NCBI RefSeq assembly: GCF_009799925.1 | Contig: NZ_WELK01000001.1 | Location: 310,001 to 374,000 of the forward strand | Reading direction: 5' to 3' | Source of the DNA: Pseudomonas sp. R-28-1W-6 | GTDB lineage: Bacteria; Pseudomonadota; Gammaproteobacteria; Pseudomonadales; Pseudomonadaceae | DNA length: 64,000 nt | Part shown: positions 28,142 to 37,110 of the stretch, piece after piece | Position numbering within the stretch: the first letter of the stretch is position 1 | Layout: every line of letters starts with the position of its first letter | Translations under genes and position numbers: made by a program | Notes under the pieces: generated by a model | What the model saw: only the letters and a program-made list of their open reading frames with translations | Databases searched by the model: none | Told to the model about the DNA's origin: nothing

Positions 28142-29557
28142 TCACAGGCCGGCGTGGGCGGCGATGGCGGCAGCGATGGCCAGGGCCAGCTCGTCCGGTT
28201 TGCGCTTGATCGAATAGTTGGTCAGTTCCGGGTGGGCTTCGACGAAGCTGGTGTTGAACTGGCCGCTGCGAAACTCCGGGTTGCGCAGAATTTCCTGATA
28301 GTAGGCGGCGGTGGTCTTCACCCCCTGCAGGCGCATGTCGTCCAGGGCGCGCAGGCCGCGGTCCATCGCCTCTTCCCAGGTCAGTGCCCAGACGATCAGC
28401 TTCAGGCACATGGAATCGTAGTAGGGCGGAATGGTGTAGCCGGTGTAGATCGCCGTGTCGGTGCGCACACCGGGGCCGCCGGGGGCGTAGTAGCGGGTGA
28501 TCTTGCCGAAGCTGGGCAGGAAATTGTTCTTCGGGTCCTCGGCGTTGATGCGGAACTGCAGGGCGAAGCCGCGGTACTGGATGTCTTCCTGCTTGACCGA
28601 CAGTTCCAGGCCGGAGGCGATGCGGATCTGCTCGCGGACGATGTCGATGCCGGTGATTTCCTCGGTGATGGTGTGTTCCACCTGCACCCGGGTGTTCATC
28701 TCCATGAAGTACACCTCGCCCTCGGCGAGCAGGAACTCCACGGTGCCGGCGTTCTCGTAGCCCACCGCCTTGGCCGCGCGCACGGCCAGGTCGCCGATAT
28801 AGGCGCGCTGCTCGGGGGTCAGCTGCGGGCTGGGGGCGATCTCGATGAGCTTCTGGTTACGGCGCTGGATCGAGCAGTCGCGCTCGTACAGGTGCACGGT
28901 GTTGCCGAAGCTGTCGGCGAGGATCTGTGCCTCGATGTGCTTGGGGTTGACGATGCACTTCTCGAGGAACACCTCGGCGCGGCCGAAGGCCTTGGTCGCC
29001 TCGGAGATCACCCGCGGGTAGGCCTGCTCCAGCTCGTCGCGGCTGTTGCAGCGGCGGATGCCGCGGCCGCCGCCGCCGTTGGTGGCCTTGAGCATCACCG
29101 GGTAGCCGATGCGGTCGCCTTCGCGCAGGGCCTCGGCAAGGTCGGCGACGTTGCCCTCGGTGCCCGGGGTGCAGGGCACGCCGGCGGCGATCATGCTGCG
29201 CCGCGCCTCGGTCTTGTCGCCCATGCGGCGAATGACCTCTGCGCTGGGGCCGATAAATTTGATCCCGCGCTCGGCGCAGATCTCGGCCAGCTCGGCATTC
29301 TCCGAGAGGAAGCCATAGCCGGGGTGCAGGGCGTCGCAGCCGGTTTCCACGGCCAGGTTCACCAGCTTGCGCGGGTTGAGGTAGCCGGCCAGCGGGTCGT
29401 CGCCGATGCTGTGGGCCTCGTCGGCGCGCTTGACGTGCAACGCCATGCGATCCGCCTCGGAGTAGACGGCCACCGAGCGGATGCCCATCTCGGCGCAAGC
29501 GCGCACGATACGGACGGCAATCTCGCCGCGGTTGGCGATGAGGATCTTCTTGATCAC
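28142..29557 (-). CDS. pycA: Pyruvate carboxylase subunit A (biotin carboxylase)
   Basis: This 471-residue enzyme carboxylates biotin using ATP and bicarbonate. It has the biotin-carboxylase N domain (KKILIANRGEIAVRIVRAC), the ATP-grasp glycine loop KATNGGGGRGIR (about residues 158-169) and EMNTRVQVEH near 287-296. It resembles AccC but is in an operon with pycB and divergent from pycR, which identifies it as the split pyruvate carboxylase of Pseudomonas. Confidence 0.94.
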   Translation of the reverse strand: MIKKILIANRGEIAVRIVRACAEMGIRSVAVYSEADRMALHVKRADEAHSIGDDPLAGYLNPRKLVNLAVETGCDALHPGYGFLSENAELAEICAERGIKFIGPSAEVIRRMGDKTEARRSMIAAGVPCTPGTEGNVADLAEALREGDRIGYPVMLKATNGGGGRGIRRCNSRDELEQAYPRVISEATKAFGRAEVFLEKCIVNPKHIEAQILADSFGNTVHLYERDCSIQRRNQKLIEIAPSPQLTPEQRAYIGDLAVRAAKAVGYENAGTVEFLLAEGEVYFMEMNTRVQVEHTITEEITGIDIVREQIRIASGLELSVKQEDIQYRGFALQFRINAEDPKNNFLPSFGKITRYYAPGGPGVRTDTAIYTGYTIPPYYDSMCLKLIVWALTWEEAMDRGLRALDDMRLQGVKTTAAYYQEILRNPEFRSGQFNTSFVEAHPELTNYSIKRKPDELALAIAAAIAAHAGL

Positions 29558-29745
29558 GAGCCTGGTTCCTCGATCACGTGAACAAACGGCCGCAGCAGGG
29601 CGGTCGACGGGTGACCGCAGGGCGTGTAGCGGTCTTGCATTTACCCTACGCCGCCGCGGTGATTAACCAAAATCAATATTTGTTGGGTTAGTCATTAGCA
29701 AAGACTTATAGTTGAGCACATCAACCCTTTCGGCGAGTCTTCATA

Positions 29746-30723
29746 ATGCGTAAGTCATTGATGCGCATGACCTTTCGTCAGCTGCAGATTTTTCGCGCGG
29801 TGTGCGAAAGCCGCTCCTACAGCCGCGCCGCGGAAGAAATGGCCCTCACCCAGCCGGCCGTGAGCCTGCAGATTCGCCAGCTGGAAGAGCTGATCGACCA
29901 GCCGCTGTTCGACTACGTGGCCAAGAAGCTCTACCTGACCCCCGCCGCCGAGGCGCTGCTGAAGGCCAGCGAGGACATCTTCGGCCGCCTGGAGAGCCTC
30001 GACATGCAGCTCTCCGACCTGCAGGGCTCGCTGCAGGGCCAGCTCAGCCTGGCGGTGGAGTCCAGCGCCAAGTACCTGGTGCCGCACCTGTTCGCCGCCT
30101 TCCGCGCCCAGCACCCGGAAGTCAGCCTGCAACTGGTGGTGGTCAACCATGCCCTGGCGGTCAGGCGCCTGTCGGCGAGCCGCGACGACCTGCTGATCAT
30201 GTCCCAGGTGCCCAGCGAGCTGGCGCTGGATTTCTTCCCGTTCTTCAACAATCCGATCGTCGCCGTGGCGCCGCCGACGCACCCGCTGTGCTCGCTGGAA
30301 CGCCTGCGCCTGAGCGATCTTTGCGGCTTCCCGCTGCTGGTGCGCGAAGTCGGTTCGGGCACGCGCAAGGCCTGCGAGGAATACTGCCACCAGAAGCGCG
30401 CGCACTTCGCCCAGGTCATCGAGATCGGCTCCAGCGAATCCCAGGTCGAAGCGGTGATCGCCGGCCTCGGCCTGGCCCTGCTGCCGCGCCACGCGGTGCG
30501 CCTGGAGCTGGCCGCCGGGCTGCTGCGCGAGCTGCCGGTGGAGGAGCTGCCACTGCTGCGCAGCTGGTGCGTGGTGCACGGCCGCGGCAAGCGCCTGTCG
30601 CCGGTGGCCCAGGCCTTCCTCGACTTCATCCGCGCCGAGCGGCTGCAGATCAACCAACTGGCCGAACGCTTCAACCAGCCCGGCCCGGCGCCCGCCGGCC
30701 AGCGCAACGAAGACGAGCGGTAG
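29746..30723 (+). CDS. pycR: LysR-family regulator of pyruvate carboxylase
   Basis: The 325-residue protein has a LysR helix-turn-helix (residues 7-66, SYSRAAEEMALTQPAVSLQI) and an effector domain. It is divergent from pycA over 188 bases of AT-rich DNA, the arrangement known for PycR (PA5437) in P. aeruginosa, an activator or regulator of pyruvate carboxylase. Three in-frame ATG codons lie within the first 25 bases; the first (29746) is used here but the choice is uncertain. In PAO1, as I recall, the next genes are an RpiR regulator and zwf, which in this window appear only after about 16 kb. Confidence 0.9.
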   Translation: MRKSLMRMTFRQLQIFRAVCESRSYSRAAEEMALTQPAVSLQIRQLEELIDQPLFDYVAKKLYLTPAAEALLKASEDIFGRLESLDMQLSDLQGSLQGQLSLAVESSAKYLVPHLFAAFRAQHPEVSLQLVVVNHALAVRRLSASRDDLLIMSQVPSELALDFFPFFNNPIVAVAPPTHPLCSLERLRLSDLCGFPLLVREVGSGTRKACEEYCHQKRAHFAQVIEIGSSESQVEAVIAGLGLALLPRHAVRLELAAGLLRELPVEELPLLRSWCVVHGRGKRLSPVAQAFLDFIRAERLQINQLAERFNQPGPAPAGQRNEDER

Positions 30724-30751
30724 CCGCCGCGCTAACCGAAGCCAAGAGAAC

Positions 30752-30769
30752 TTCGTATATTATATTCGC
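30752..30769. promoter_or_regulatory. Candidate GntR operator upstream of gntR
   Basis: CGTATATTATATTCG (core from 30754) is a pseudo-palindrome with one mismatched pair. It resembles the perfect TCGTATACGA palindromes at 36189 and 42107 and lies 28 bases before the GTG of the GntR gene, so autoregulation is likely. The match is weaker than at the other two sites. Confidence 0.5.
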
Positions 30770-30796
30770 AAGACCTCAGCCATCAGGTATCGCCCC

Positions 30797-31477
30797 GTGC
30801 CTCTACCCACCTTCAGTGCGCCCAATCTGGGTCTCGCACCATCGGCTTCGGAAACCATCGCCAAGCACCTGCGCGAGGCGATCATCTCGGGGCACTTCGC
30901 CGAGGACGAGCCGATTCGCCAGGATGACATCGCGCGGCTGTTCAACGTCAGCAAGATCCCCGTGCGCGAGGCGCTCAAGCGCCTGGAAGCCGAAGGTCTG
31001 GTGCTGTTCCAACGCAACAAGGGCGCGGTGGTCACGCGCATCTCGGAACCCGAGCTGGCGCAGATGTTCGAGGTGCGCGTGCTGCTCGAGGTGCAGGCCA
31101 TCCGCCTGGCCGTGCCGAACATGACCGAGGCCACCTTCACCCAGGCGGAAAGCATCTGCCAGGCGTTCCTCGGCGAGCTGGACGTTGGCCGCTGGGCCGA
31201 ACTGAACTGGCAACTGCATACCTGCCTGTACGAGCCGGCCCAGCGGCCGTTCCTGGTCAGCCTGATCCGCTCCATCCACGACAAGCTGGAGCGTTACCTG
31301 CGCATGCAGATGAGCCTGTCGGAAGGCAAGGAGCGCGCCGACCACGAGCACCGCGACATCATCGCGGCGTGCCGCGCCGGGGATGCCGACCTCGCCGCGC
31401 AACTGATCGAGGCGCACATCAACGGCGTCTGCCAGACCCTCTACGCCCAGCTGCCCGGGTACAAGCAGACCACCTGA
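30797..31477 (+). CDS. GntR-family regulator (FCD/FadR subfamily)
   Basis: The 226-residue product has an N-terminal winged helix-turn-helix (residues 15-80, including IRQDDIARLFNVSKIPVREALKRLEAEG) and an all-helical FCD ligand domain with His residues for metal binding. The start is GTG at 30797 with only a weak ribosome-binding site. It leads the hydroxyproline locus and is the natural candidate to bind the palindromes found within it. The ligand is probably a hydroxyproline or a downstream intermediate. Confidence 0.9.
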   Translation: MPLPTFSAPNLGLAPSASETIAKHLREAIISGHFAEDEPIRQDDIARLFNVSKIPVREALKRLEAEGLVLFQRNKGAVVTRISEPELAQMFEVRVLLEVQAIRLAVPNMTEATFTQAESICQAFLGELDVGRWAELNWQLHTCLYEPAQRPFLVSLIRSIHDKLERYLRMQMSLSEGKERADHEHRDIIAACRAGDADLAAQLIEAHINGVCQTLYAQLPGYKQTT

Positions 31478-31606
31478 ACCGGGCGTTCGCGGCGGCACCC
31501 GCCACTGTGCCGATTTCGTCAGAGGGCCGGCCGAAATCCATCAAGCCGGGCGGGGCCGCGCAGGGTCACCCTTGCAGGCACCTTCCCTGCCCGTGGGGCC
31601 TGCCCA

Positions 31607-32545
31607 ATGCAACGTATCCGCGTCCTCGACTCGCACACCGGCGGTGAACCGACCCGCCTGGTCCTCGACGGCTTCCCCGATCTGGGCCATGGCAGCATGG
31701 CCGAGCGCCGCCAGCTGCTGGCCGAGCGCTTCGACCAGTGGCGCACCGCCAGCGTGCTGGAACCACGCGGCAGCGATGTGCTGGTCGGCGCCCTGCTGTG
31801 CGAACCGGTCGCGCCGAGCGCCTGTGCCGGAGTGATCTTCTTCAACAACAGCGGCTACCTCGGCATGTGCGGCCACGGCACCATCGGCCTGGTGGCGTCC
31901 CTGGCCCACCTCGGGCGCATCGGCCCGGGCGTGCACCGGATCGAGACGCCGGTCGGCACGGTCGAGGCGACCCTGCACGAGGACCGTTCGGTCAGCGTGC
32001 GCAACGTCCCCGCCTATCGCCTGCACAAGGACCTGAGCCTGGAGGTGCCGGGCTATGGCCCGGTCCGCGGCGATGTCGCCTGGGGCGGCAACTGGTTCTT
32101 CCTGATCGCCGAACACGGCCTGCGGGTTGCCGGCGACAACCTCGACGCGCTCATGGCCTATAGCTGCGCGGTGCAGCAGGCCCTGGAACAACAGGGCATC
32201 CGCGGCGACGACGGCGGCCTGATCGACCATGTCGAGCTGTTCGCCAGCGATGAGCAGGCCGACAGCCGCAGCTACGTGCTGTGCCCGGGCAAGGCCTACG
32301 ACCGCTCCCCCTGCGGCACCGGCACCAGCGCCAAGCTTGCCTGCCTGGCGGCCGACGGCAAGCTGCAGCCGGGGCAAGTCTGGCGCCAGGCCAGTGTGAT
32401 CGGCAGCCAGTTCGAAGCCAGCTTCCAGTGGGCGGCCGATCCCGCGCAGATCATCCCGACCATTCGCGGCCGCGCCTACCTCAGCGCCGAAGCCGACCTG
32501 CTGATCGAGGAAGAGGATCCGTTCGCCTGGGGCATTCGCCTGTGA
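31607..32545 (+). CDS. lhpA: 4-hydroxyproline 2-epimerase
   Basis: This 312-residue proline-racemase-family enzyme converts trans-4-hydroxy-L-proline to cis-4-hydroxy-D-proline. Both catalytic cysteines are present: Cys88 in [10 protein letters not shown] and Cys236 in [10 protein letters not shown]. The Cys-Cys pair and the adjacent D-hydroxyproline dehydrogenase genes argue for the epimerase rather than proline racemase. The stop overlaps the next start by four bases. Confidence 0.92.
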   Translation: MQRIRVLDSHTGGEPTRLVLDGFPDLGHGSMAERRQLLAERFDQWRTASVLEPRGSDVLVGALLCEPVAPSACAGVIFFNNSGYLGMCGHGTIGLVASLAHLGRIGPGVHRIETPVGTVEATLHEDRSVSVRNVPAYRLHKDLSLEVPGYGPVRGDVAWGGNWFFLIAEHGLRVAGDNLDALMAYSCAVQQALEQQGIRGDDGGLIDHVELFASDEQADSRSYVLCPGKAYDRSPCGTGTSAKLACLAADGKLQPGQVWRQASVIGSQFEASFQWAADPAQIIPTIRGRAYLSAEADLLIEEEDPFAWGIRL

Positions 32546-33654
32546 GCGATCCGCGCAGCGCCGACATCATCGTCATCGGTGCCGGCATCGTCGGTGCCGC
32601 CTGCGCCCATGAGCTGGCCCGCCGCGGCCTGCGCGTGCTGGTGCTGGACGCCGGCCTGCGCGCCGCCACGGCCGCCGGCATGGGCCACCTGATCGTGCTG
32701 GACGACAACCCGGCGGAACTGGCGCTCAGCCAGTACTCGGTGCAGCGCTGGCGCGACTGGGCCCGCGCGATGCCCGAGGACTGCGCCTACCGGCAGAACG
32801 GCACCCTGTGGCTGGCCGCCAATGCCGAGGAAATGGCCGTGGCCGAAGCCAAGTTCGGCGTCCTGCGCGAGCACGGCCTGGCCTGCGAGCTGCTCGGCGC
32901 CCGGGCCCTGGCCGACTGCGAACCCGAGCTGCGCGCCGGCCTGCATGGCGGCCTCAAGGTCACCGGCGACGGCATCCTGTATGCCCCCAACGCCGCCCGC
33001 TGGCTGCTGCAACAGGCCAATATCAGCCTGCGCCCGGCCCAGGTGGTGGAAGTCGCGGGCAACCGCGTGCGCCTGGCCGACGGCCAGTGGCTGGCTGCCG
33101 ACGCCGTCATCCTGGCCAACGGCGTGCACGCCACCGGCCTGTGCCCGGAGCTGCCGATCGAGCCGAAGAAGGGCCACCTGCTGATCACCGACCGCTACCC
33201 CGGCCTGATCAGCCATACCCTGGTCGAGCTGGGCTACGTTACCAGCGCGCACAACAGCAGCGGCCCCTCGACCGCCGCCAATATCCAGCCGCGCCCGACC
33301 GGCCAGCTGTTCATCGGCGCCTCGCGGCAGTTCGGTACCAGCGACCCCGAGGTCGAGCCCTGGATGCTGGCCAAGATGCTGCAGCGCGCCGTCGACTACA
33401 TGCCGGGCCTGGCCCGGCTCAACGGCATCCGCAGCTGGACTGGCTTCCGCGCGGCCAGCCCGGACGGCCTGCCCCTGCTCGGCGAACACCCGCACCAGCC
33501 CGGCCTGTGGCTGGCCGTCGGCCACGAAGGGCTCGGCGTCACCACCGCCCCCGGCAGCGCCGACCTGCTGGTCGCGCAGCTGTTCGGCGAACAGCCGCCG
33601 CTGCCCGTCGCCCCCTATCTGCCCCAGCGCTTTCTCGGAGACGCGCATGCCTGA
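32542..33654 (+). CDS. lhpB: D-hydroxyproline dehydrogenase, FAD subunit (DAO family)
   Basis: The 370-residue product has a D-amino-acid-oxidase-type FAD fold with [17 protein letters not shown] at the N terminus (residues 13-29). With the next two proteins it forms the membrane-associated or soluble hetero-oligomeric dehydrogenase that oxidises cis-4-hydroxy-D-proline to pyrroline-4-hydroxy-2-carboxylate. The start is GTG at 32542, overlapping the epimerase stop (GTGA). Codon use is like its neighbours. Confidence 0.88.
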   Translation: MSDPRSADIIVIGAGIVGAACAHELARRGLRVLVLDAGLRAATAAGMGHLIVLDDNPAELALSQYSVQRWRDWARAMPEDCAYRQNGTLWLAANAEEMAVAEAKFGVLREHGLACELLGARALADCEPELRAGLHGGLKVTGDGILYAPNAARWLLQQANISLRPAQVVEVAGNRVRLADGQWLAADAVILANGVHATGLCPELPIEPKKGHLLITDRYPGLISHTLVELGYVTSAHNSSGPSTAANIQPRPTGQLFIGASRQFGTSDPEVEPWMLAKMLQRAVDYMPGLARLNGIRSWTGFRAASPDGLPLLGEHPHQPGLWLAVGHEGLGVTTAPGSADLLVAQLFGEQPPLPVAPYLPQRFLGDAHA

Positions 33655-33880
33655 ACTCAGTCTCGACGGCCGCCCGCTGCGCGTGGCCGAAGGCACCACG
33701 GTAGCCGCCGCCCTGGCGCTCGGCGCCGACGGCTGCAGCCGCACCTCGGTCAGCGGCCAGCGCCGCGCGCCCTTCTGCGGCATGGGCATCTGCCAGGAAT
33801 GCCGGGTGAGCATCGACGGCCAGCGCCGCCTGGCCTGCCAGACGCTGTGCCGCGACGGCATGCAGGTGGAGACGCACTGA
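33647..33880 (+). CDS. Small 2Fe-2S subunit of hydroxyproline dehydrogenase
   Basis: The 77-residue protein has the plant-type ferredoxin motif FCGMGICQECRVSIDGQ with a later Cys pair (LACQTLC), so it carries a 2Fe-2S cluster. It overlaps the gene before by eight bases and the gene after by one base (TGATG). Subunits of this size lie between the two flavin subunits in octopine- and hydroxyproline-dehydrogenase operons. Confidence 0.88.
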   Translation: MPELSLDGRPLRVAEGTTVAAALALGADGCSRTSVSGQRRAPFCGMGICQECRVSIDGQRRLACQTLCRDGMQVETH

Positions 33881-35124
33881 TGCATGTCGACCTGCTGATC
33901 ATCGGCGCCGGACCCGCCGGCATGGCCGCGGCCCTGGCCGCCGCCCCCAGCGGCGCGCGCATCGCCGTACTCGACGACAACCCGGCCGCCGGCGGGCAAA
34001 TCTGGCGCGACAGCCCGCAGGCGCAGCTGCCGCCGCTGGCCCGCCAGTACCGTCAGCGCCTGGCTGCCCAGGCCAATATCGAGCTGCTGCCGGGCTGCCG
34101 CGTGGTCGCCCTGGCCGGCCCCCAGGCGCTGCTGGTCGAAGACCCGGAGCAGGGCCGGGTCATCCACTACCAGAAACTGATCCTGTGCACCGGCGCCCGC
34201 GAGCTGCTGCTGCCCTTCCCCGGCTGGACCCTGCCCGGCGTCACCGGCGCCGGCGGCCTGCAGGCGCTGATCAAGGGCGGCCTGCCGGTGGCGGGGGAAC
34301 GCATCGTCATCGCCGGCAGCGGCCCGCTGCTGCTGGCCAGCGCCGCCACCGCCAGGCACAACGGCGCCCGGGTGCTGCACATCGCCGAGCAAGCCAGCTG
34401 GTCCGCCGTGGCCGGCTTTGCCGCGCAACTGCCGCGCTGGCCGCACAAGTTGCTGCAGTCGTTCGGCCTGTTCCACCCCGGCTACCGGGCGGGCAGCCAC
34501 GTGGTCGAGGCGCTCGGCGACGAGCGCCTGGAGGCGGTGCGCCTGAGCATCGGCGGGCGACTCCGGGAAGTCGCCTGCGAGCGCCTGGCCTGCGGCTTCG
34601 GCCTGGTTCCCAACCTGCAGCTGGGCCAGGCCCTGGGCTGCCGCATCGACGAGGGCGCCATCGCCGTCGACGCCTGGCAGTCCACCAGCCTGGCCGGGGT
34701 CTACGCCGCCGGCGAGAGCACCGGCTTCGGCGGCAGCGAGAAGGCCCTGGCCGAAGGCGCCATCGCCGGCCACGCGGCGGTAGGCGAACACCAGGCGGCG
34801 CAGCGCCTGTGGTCGCAGCGGGCGCGCTGGCACGGCTTCGCCCGCGCACTGCACGGCGCCTTCGCCCTCGGCGATGAGGTGAAACAGCTGGCCCGGCCGG
34901 ACACCCTGGTCTGTCGCTGCGAGGATGTCAGCTACGCAAGCCTCAGCCAGCAGCAGGACTGGGGCCGCGCCAAGCTGAGCAGCCGCTGCGGCATGGGCGC
35001 CTGCCAGGGCCGGGTGTGCGGTGCGGCCACCCAGGTGCTGTTCGGCTGGCCGGCACCGGCGCCGCGCCCGCCCTTCAGCCCGGCGCGCATCGACACCCTG
35101 CTGCAGCTGCAGCAGCCCGACTGA
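33880..35124 (+). CDS. D-hydroxyproline dehydrogenase, pyridine-nucleotide-type flavin subunit
   Basis: The 414-residue product has a Rossmann dinucleotide motif GAGPAGMAAALAAAPSG near the N terminus, a second nucleotide-binding GSGPLLLASA segment (about residue 147), and a C-terminal Fer2_BFD-type iron-sulphur domain with CRCEDV and CGMGACQGRVC cysteine motifs (about 345-385). It resembles the large subunit of octopine/hydroxyproline dehydrogenases. Start by TGATG overlap with the small subunit. Confidence 0.88.
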   Translation: MHVDLLIIGAGPAGMAAALAAAPSGARIAVLDDNPAAGGQIWRDSPQAQLPPLARQYRQRLAAQANIELLPGCRVVALAGPQALLVEDPEQGRVIHYQKLILCTGARELLLPFPGWTLPGVTGAGGLQALIKGGLPVAGERIVIAGSGPLLLASAATARHNGARVLHIAEQASWSAVAGFAAQLPRWPHKLLQSFGLFHPGYRAGSHVVEALGDERLEAVRLSIGGRLREVACERLACGFGLVPNLQLGQALGCRIDEGAIAVDAWQSTSLAGVYAAGESTGFGGSEKALAEGAIAGHAAVGEHQAAQRLWSQRARWHGFARALHGAFALGDEVKQLARPDTLVCRCEDVSYASLSQQQDWGRAKLSSRCGMGACQGRVCGAATQVLFGWPAPAPRPPFSPARIDTLLQLQQPD

Positions 35125-35214
35125 AGCGCCGCCCGGCCCGCGCCGCGGGCCGGGCGTCTACCAATCCGGCGGACGGCACCTTATCCTCGGGGCACCTCTG
35201 GAGCCCTCTCGCGC

Positions 35215-36009
35215 ATGTCCACGCCCGCCGCCCCATCGCCCCTCGCCGCCCTGCTGCCGCCCGCACCCGCCGACCTGCAAGGCCTGATCGCCAGCCTGCT
35301 GCCGGTGGCGCCGCTGTTCGACGCTCTGCCCGGGGTGGTGTTCTTCATCAAGGACGAGGCGGCGCGCTACGTCATGCTCAACCAGACCCTGGTGCAGCGC
35401 CTGGGCTACCGGAACAAGGCCGAGCTGCTCGGGCGGCGCGCCGAGGAAGTGTTCCCGGACCGTTTCGGCACCCTGTATACGGCCCAGGATCACCAGGTCC
35501 TGGCCTCCGGCACCCAGCTCGAGGACCAGCTGGAGCTGCACCTCTACCCCGGCCGCCAGGCCGGCTGGTGCCTGACCCACAAGCTGGCGCTGCGCGATGC
35601 CCAGGGCCGCATCATCGGCATGGCCGGGGTGTCCTGCGACCTGCCCAGCGCCCACTCCAACCACCCGGCCTACCGCAAGGTGGCGGCGGTCGATGCGCAT
35701 ATCCGCCAGCATTACGCCCAGCCCATCAGCCTCGGCGAGCTGACCGCGATCGCCGGCCTGTCGGTGGCCCAGCTGGAGCGGCACTGCAAGCGCATCTTCC
35801 AGCTCAGCCCGCGGCAGATGATCCACAAGGCCCGCCTGGGCGCGGCCACCCAGCTGCTGGGCCAGGACCTGCCGATCACCGAAATCGCCCTGCGCTGCGG
35901 CTACACCGACCACAGCGCCTTCAGCCGCCAGTTCAAGGCCCACACCGGCCTGTCACCCAGCCAGTACCGCGACTCGCTCGGCACGCACGCACAGCCCACT
36001 GCTCCATAA
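35215..36009 (+). CDS. AraC-family regulator with PAS-like sensor domain
   Basis: This 264-residue protein has a PAS-like domain (about residues 30-145, FDALPGVVFFIKDEAARYVM) and a C-terminal AraC DNA-binding domain (about 155-255, ITEIALRCGYTDHSAFSRQF). It follows the dehydrogenase genes and precedes the transporter operon. An AraC-type activator (LhpR) is known for hydroxyproline catabolism in P. aeruginosa; this could be its counterpart, but I could not compare sequences. Confidence 0.85.
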   Translation: MSTPAAPSPLAALLPPAPADLQGLIASLLPVAPLFDALPGVVFFIKDEAARYVMLNQTLVQRLGYRNKAELLGRRAEEVFPDRFGTLYTAQDHQVLASGTQLEDQLELHLYPGRQAGWCLTHKLALRDAQGRIIGMAGVSCDLPSAHSNHPAYRKVAAVDAHIRQHYAQPISLGELTAIAGLSVAQLERHCKRIFQLSPRQMIHKARLGAATQLLGQDLPITEIALRCGYTDHSAFSRQFKAHTGLSPSQYRDSLGTHAQPTAP

Positions 36010-36043
36010 CGAGACACGCCGCTCCTTTATGTAACACGGGGGC

Positions 36044-36078
36044 GTAACCGTACGGCACATTTCGTGACCATACGGTCT
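36044..36078. promoter_or_regulatory. Candidate AraC-type direct-repeat operator
   Basis: GTAACCGTACGG and GTGACCATACGG are direct repeats exactly 20 bases apart (CCGTACGG at 36048, CCATACGG at 36068), the spacing usual for AraC-family activators. They lie 35 bases past the end of the AraC gene and upstream of the GntR palindrome and transporter operon. Confidence 0.5.
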
Positions 36079-36186
36079 CAATCGCGCACTCCCGCCGCCA
36101 TGAAAAACCCGCCAGACCCCGGTTTCAGGCCGCTGCAGCCCGACTATGCTCCATTGGGGAAGCTGGCATGCCCCCTGCATATTAAA

Positions 36187-36201
36187 TATCGTATACGAAA
36201 T
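36187..36201. promoter_or_regulatory. GntR-type palindrome before the hydroxyproline transporter operon
   Basis: The core TCGTATACGA at 36189-36198 is a perfect palindrome set in an AT-rich segment, 62 bases before the ATG of the binding-protein gene. The same core occurs at 42107-42116. Confidence 0.75.
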
Positions 36202-36259
36202 CTTCGGAATTCGATCCGATCCAGCACCTGCCCAACCGAACGACAGAAGAGAGATATCC

Positions 36260-37078
36260 ATGAAATCCAAGCTTCTTTCCGTAGCAGTCTGCACCCTTCT
36301 CGGCTCCACCCTGATGAGCAACGCCCACGCCGACAAACTCGATGACATCATCGGCTCCGGCAAGCTGCGCTGCGCCGTGACCCTGGACTTCCCGCCCATG
36401 GGCCTGCGCGATGAAAACAACGAGCCCGCCGGCTTCGACGTGGACTACTGCCACGACCTGGCCAAGGTCCTCGGGGTCGAAGCCGAGGTGGTCGAGACGC
36501 CCTTCCCCGACCGCATCCCGGCGCTGATCTCCGGGCGCGCCGACATCATCGTCGCCTCCACCTCCGACACCCTGGAGCGCGCCAAGACCGTCGGCATGAC
36601 CGTCCCCTACTTCGCCTTCCAGATGGTCGTGCTGACCCGCGAGGACGCCGGCATCAACAGCTACGCCGACCTCAAGGGCAAGAATCTCGGCAACACCAGC
36701 GGCACCTATGAGGCCATCGCCCTGGAGAAAGACGTGAAGGCCTGGGGCGAAGGCAGCTTCCGCGCCTACCAGTCGCAGAACGACACCATCCTGGCCGTGG
36801 CCCAGGGCCACATCGAGGCCACCGTGGTGACCAACACCGTAGCCGCCGCCACCCTCAAGTCGGGCAAGTACAAGGGCCTGAAGGTCGCCGGCGATGCGCC
36901 CTACGTCGTCGACTACGTGTCCCTGGCCGCCAAGCGCAGCGAGTACGGCCTGCTCAACTACCTCAACCTGTTCGTCAACCAGCAGGTGCGCAGCGGCCGC
37001 TACCAGGAACTGTGGCTGAAGTGGGTGGGCAAGGACATCGCCCCGGCCAACCTGACCGTCCCCGGCGTGTACTACTGA
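36260..37078 (+). CDS. Periplasmic amino-acid-binding protein of the hydroxyproline locus
   Basis: The 272-residue protein has a signal peptide (cleavage after NAHA, about residue 24) and the SBP_bac_3 fold: GKLRCAVTLDFPPMGLRDEN at the start of the mature part and DVDYCHDLAKVLGVEAEVVE. It begins an operon whose later genes encode two permeases and an ATPase, so it should deliver a hydroxyproline. GAGAG lies before the ATG. Confidence 0.9.
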   Translation: MKSKLLSVAVCTLLGSTLMSNAHADKLDDIIGSGKLRCAVTLDFPPMGLRDENNEPAGFDVDYCHDLAKVLGVEAEVVETPFPDRIPALISGRADIIVASTSDTLERAKTVGMTVPYFAFQMVVLTREDAGINSYADLKGKNLGNTSGTYEAIALEKDVKAWGEGSFRAYQSQNDTILAVAQGHIEATVVTNTVAAATLKSGKYKGLKVAGDAPYVVDYVSLAAKRSEYGLLNYLNLFVNQQVRSGRYQELWLKWVGKDIAPANLTVPGVYY

Positions 37079-37110
37079 TCACGCCCCCGCCCAACCCTGG
37101 AGACATCTGC

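Noticed and set aside
32476-34854. A 792-codon minus-strand frame over the hydroxyproline dehydrogenase genes
   Set aside because: Antisense shadow of three overlapping, motif-bearing genes.
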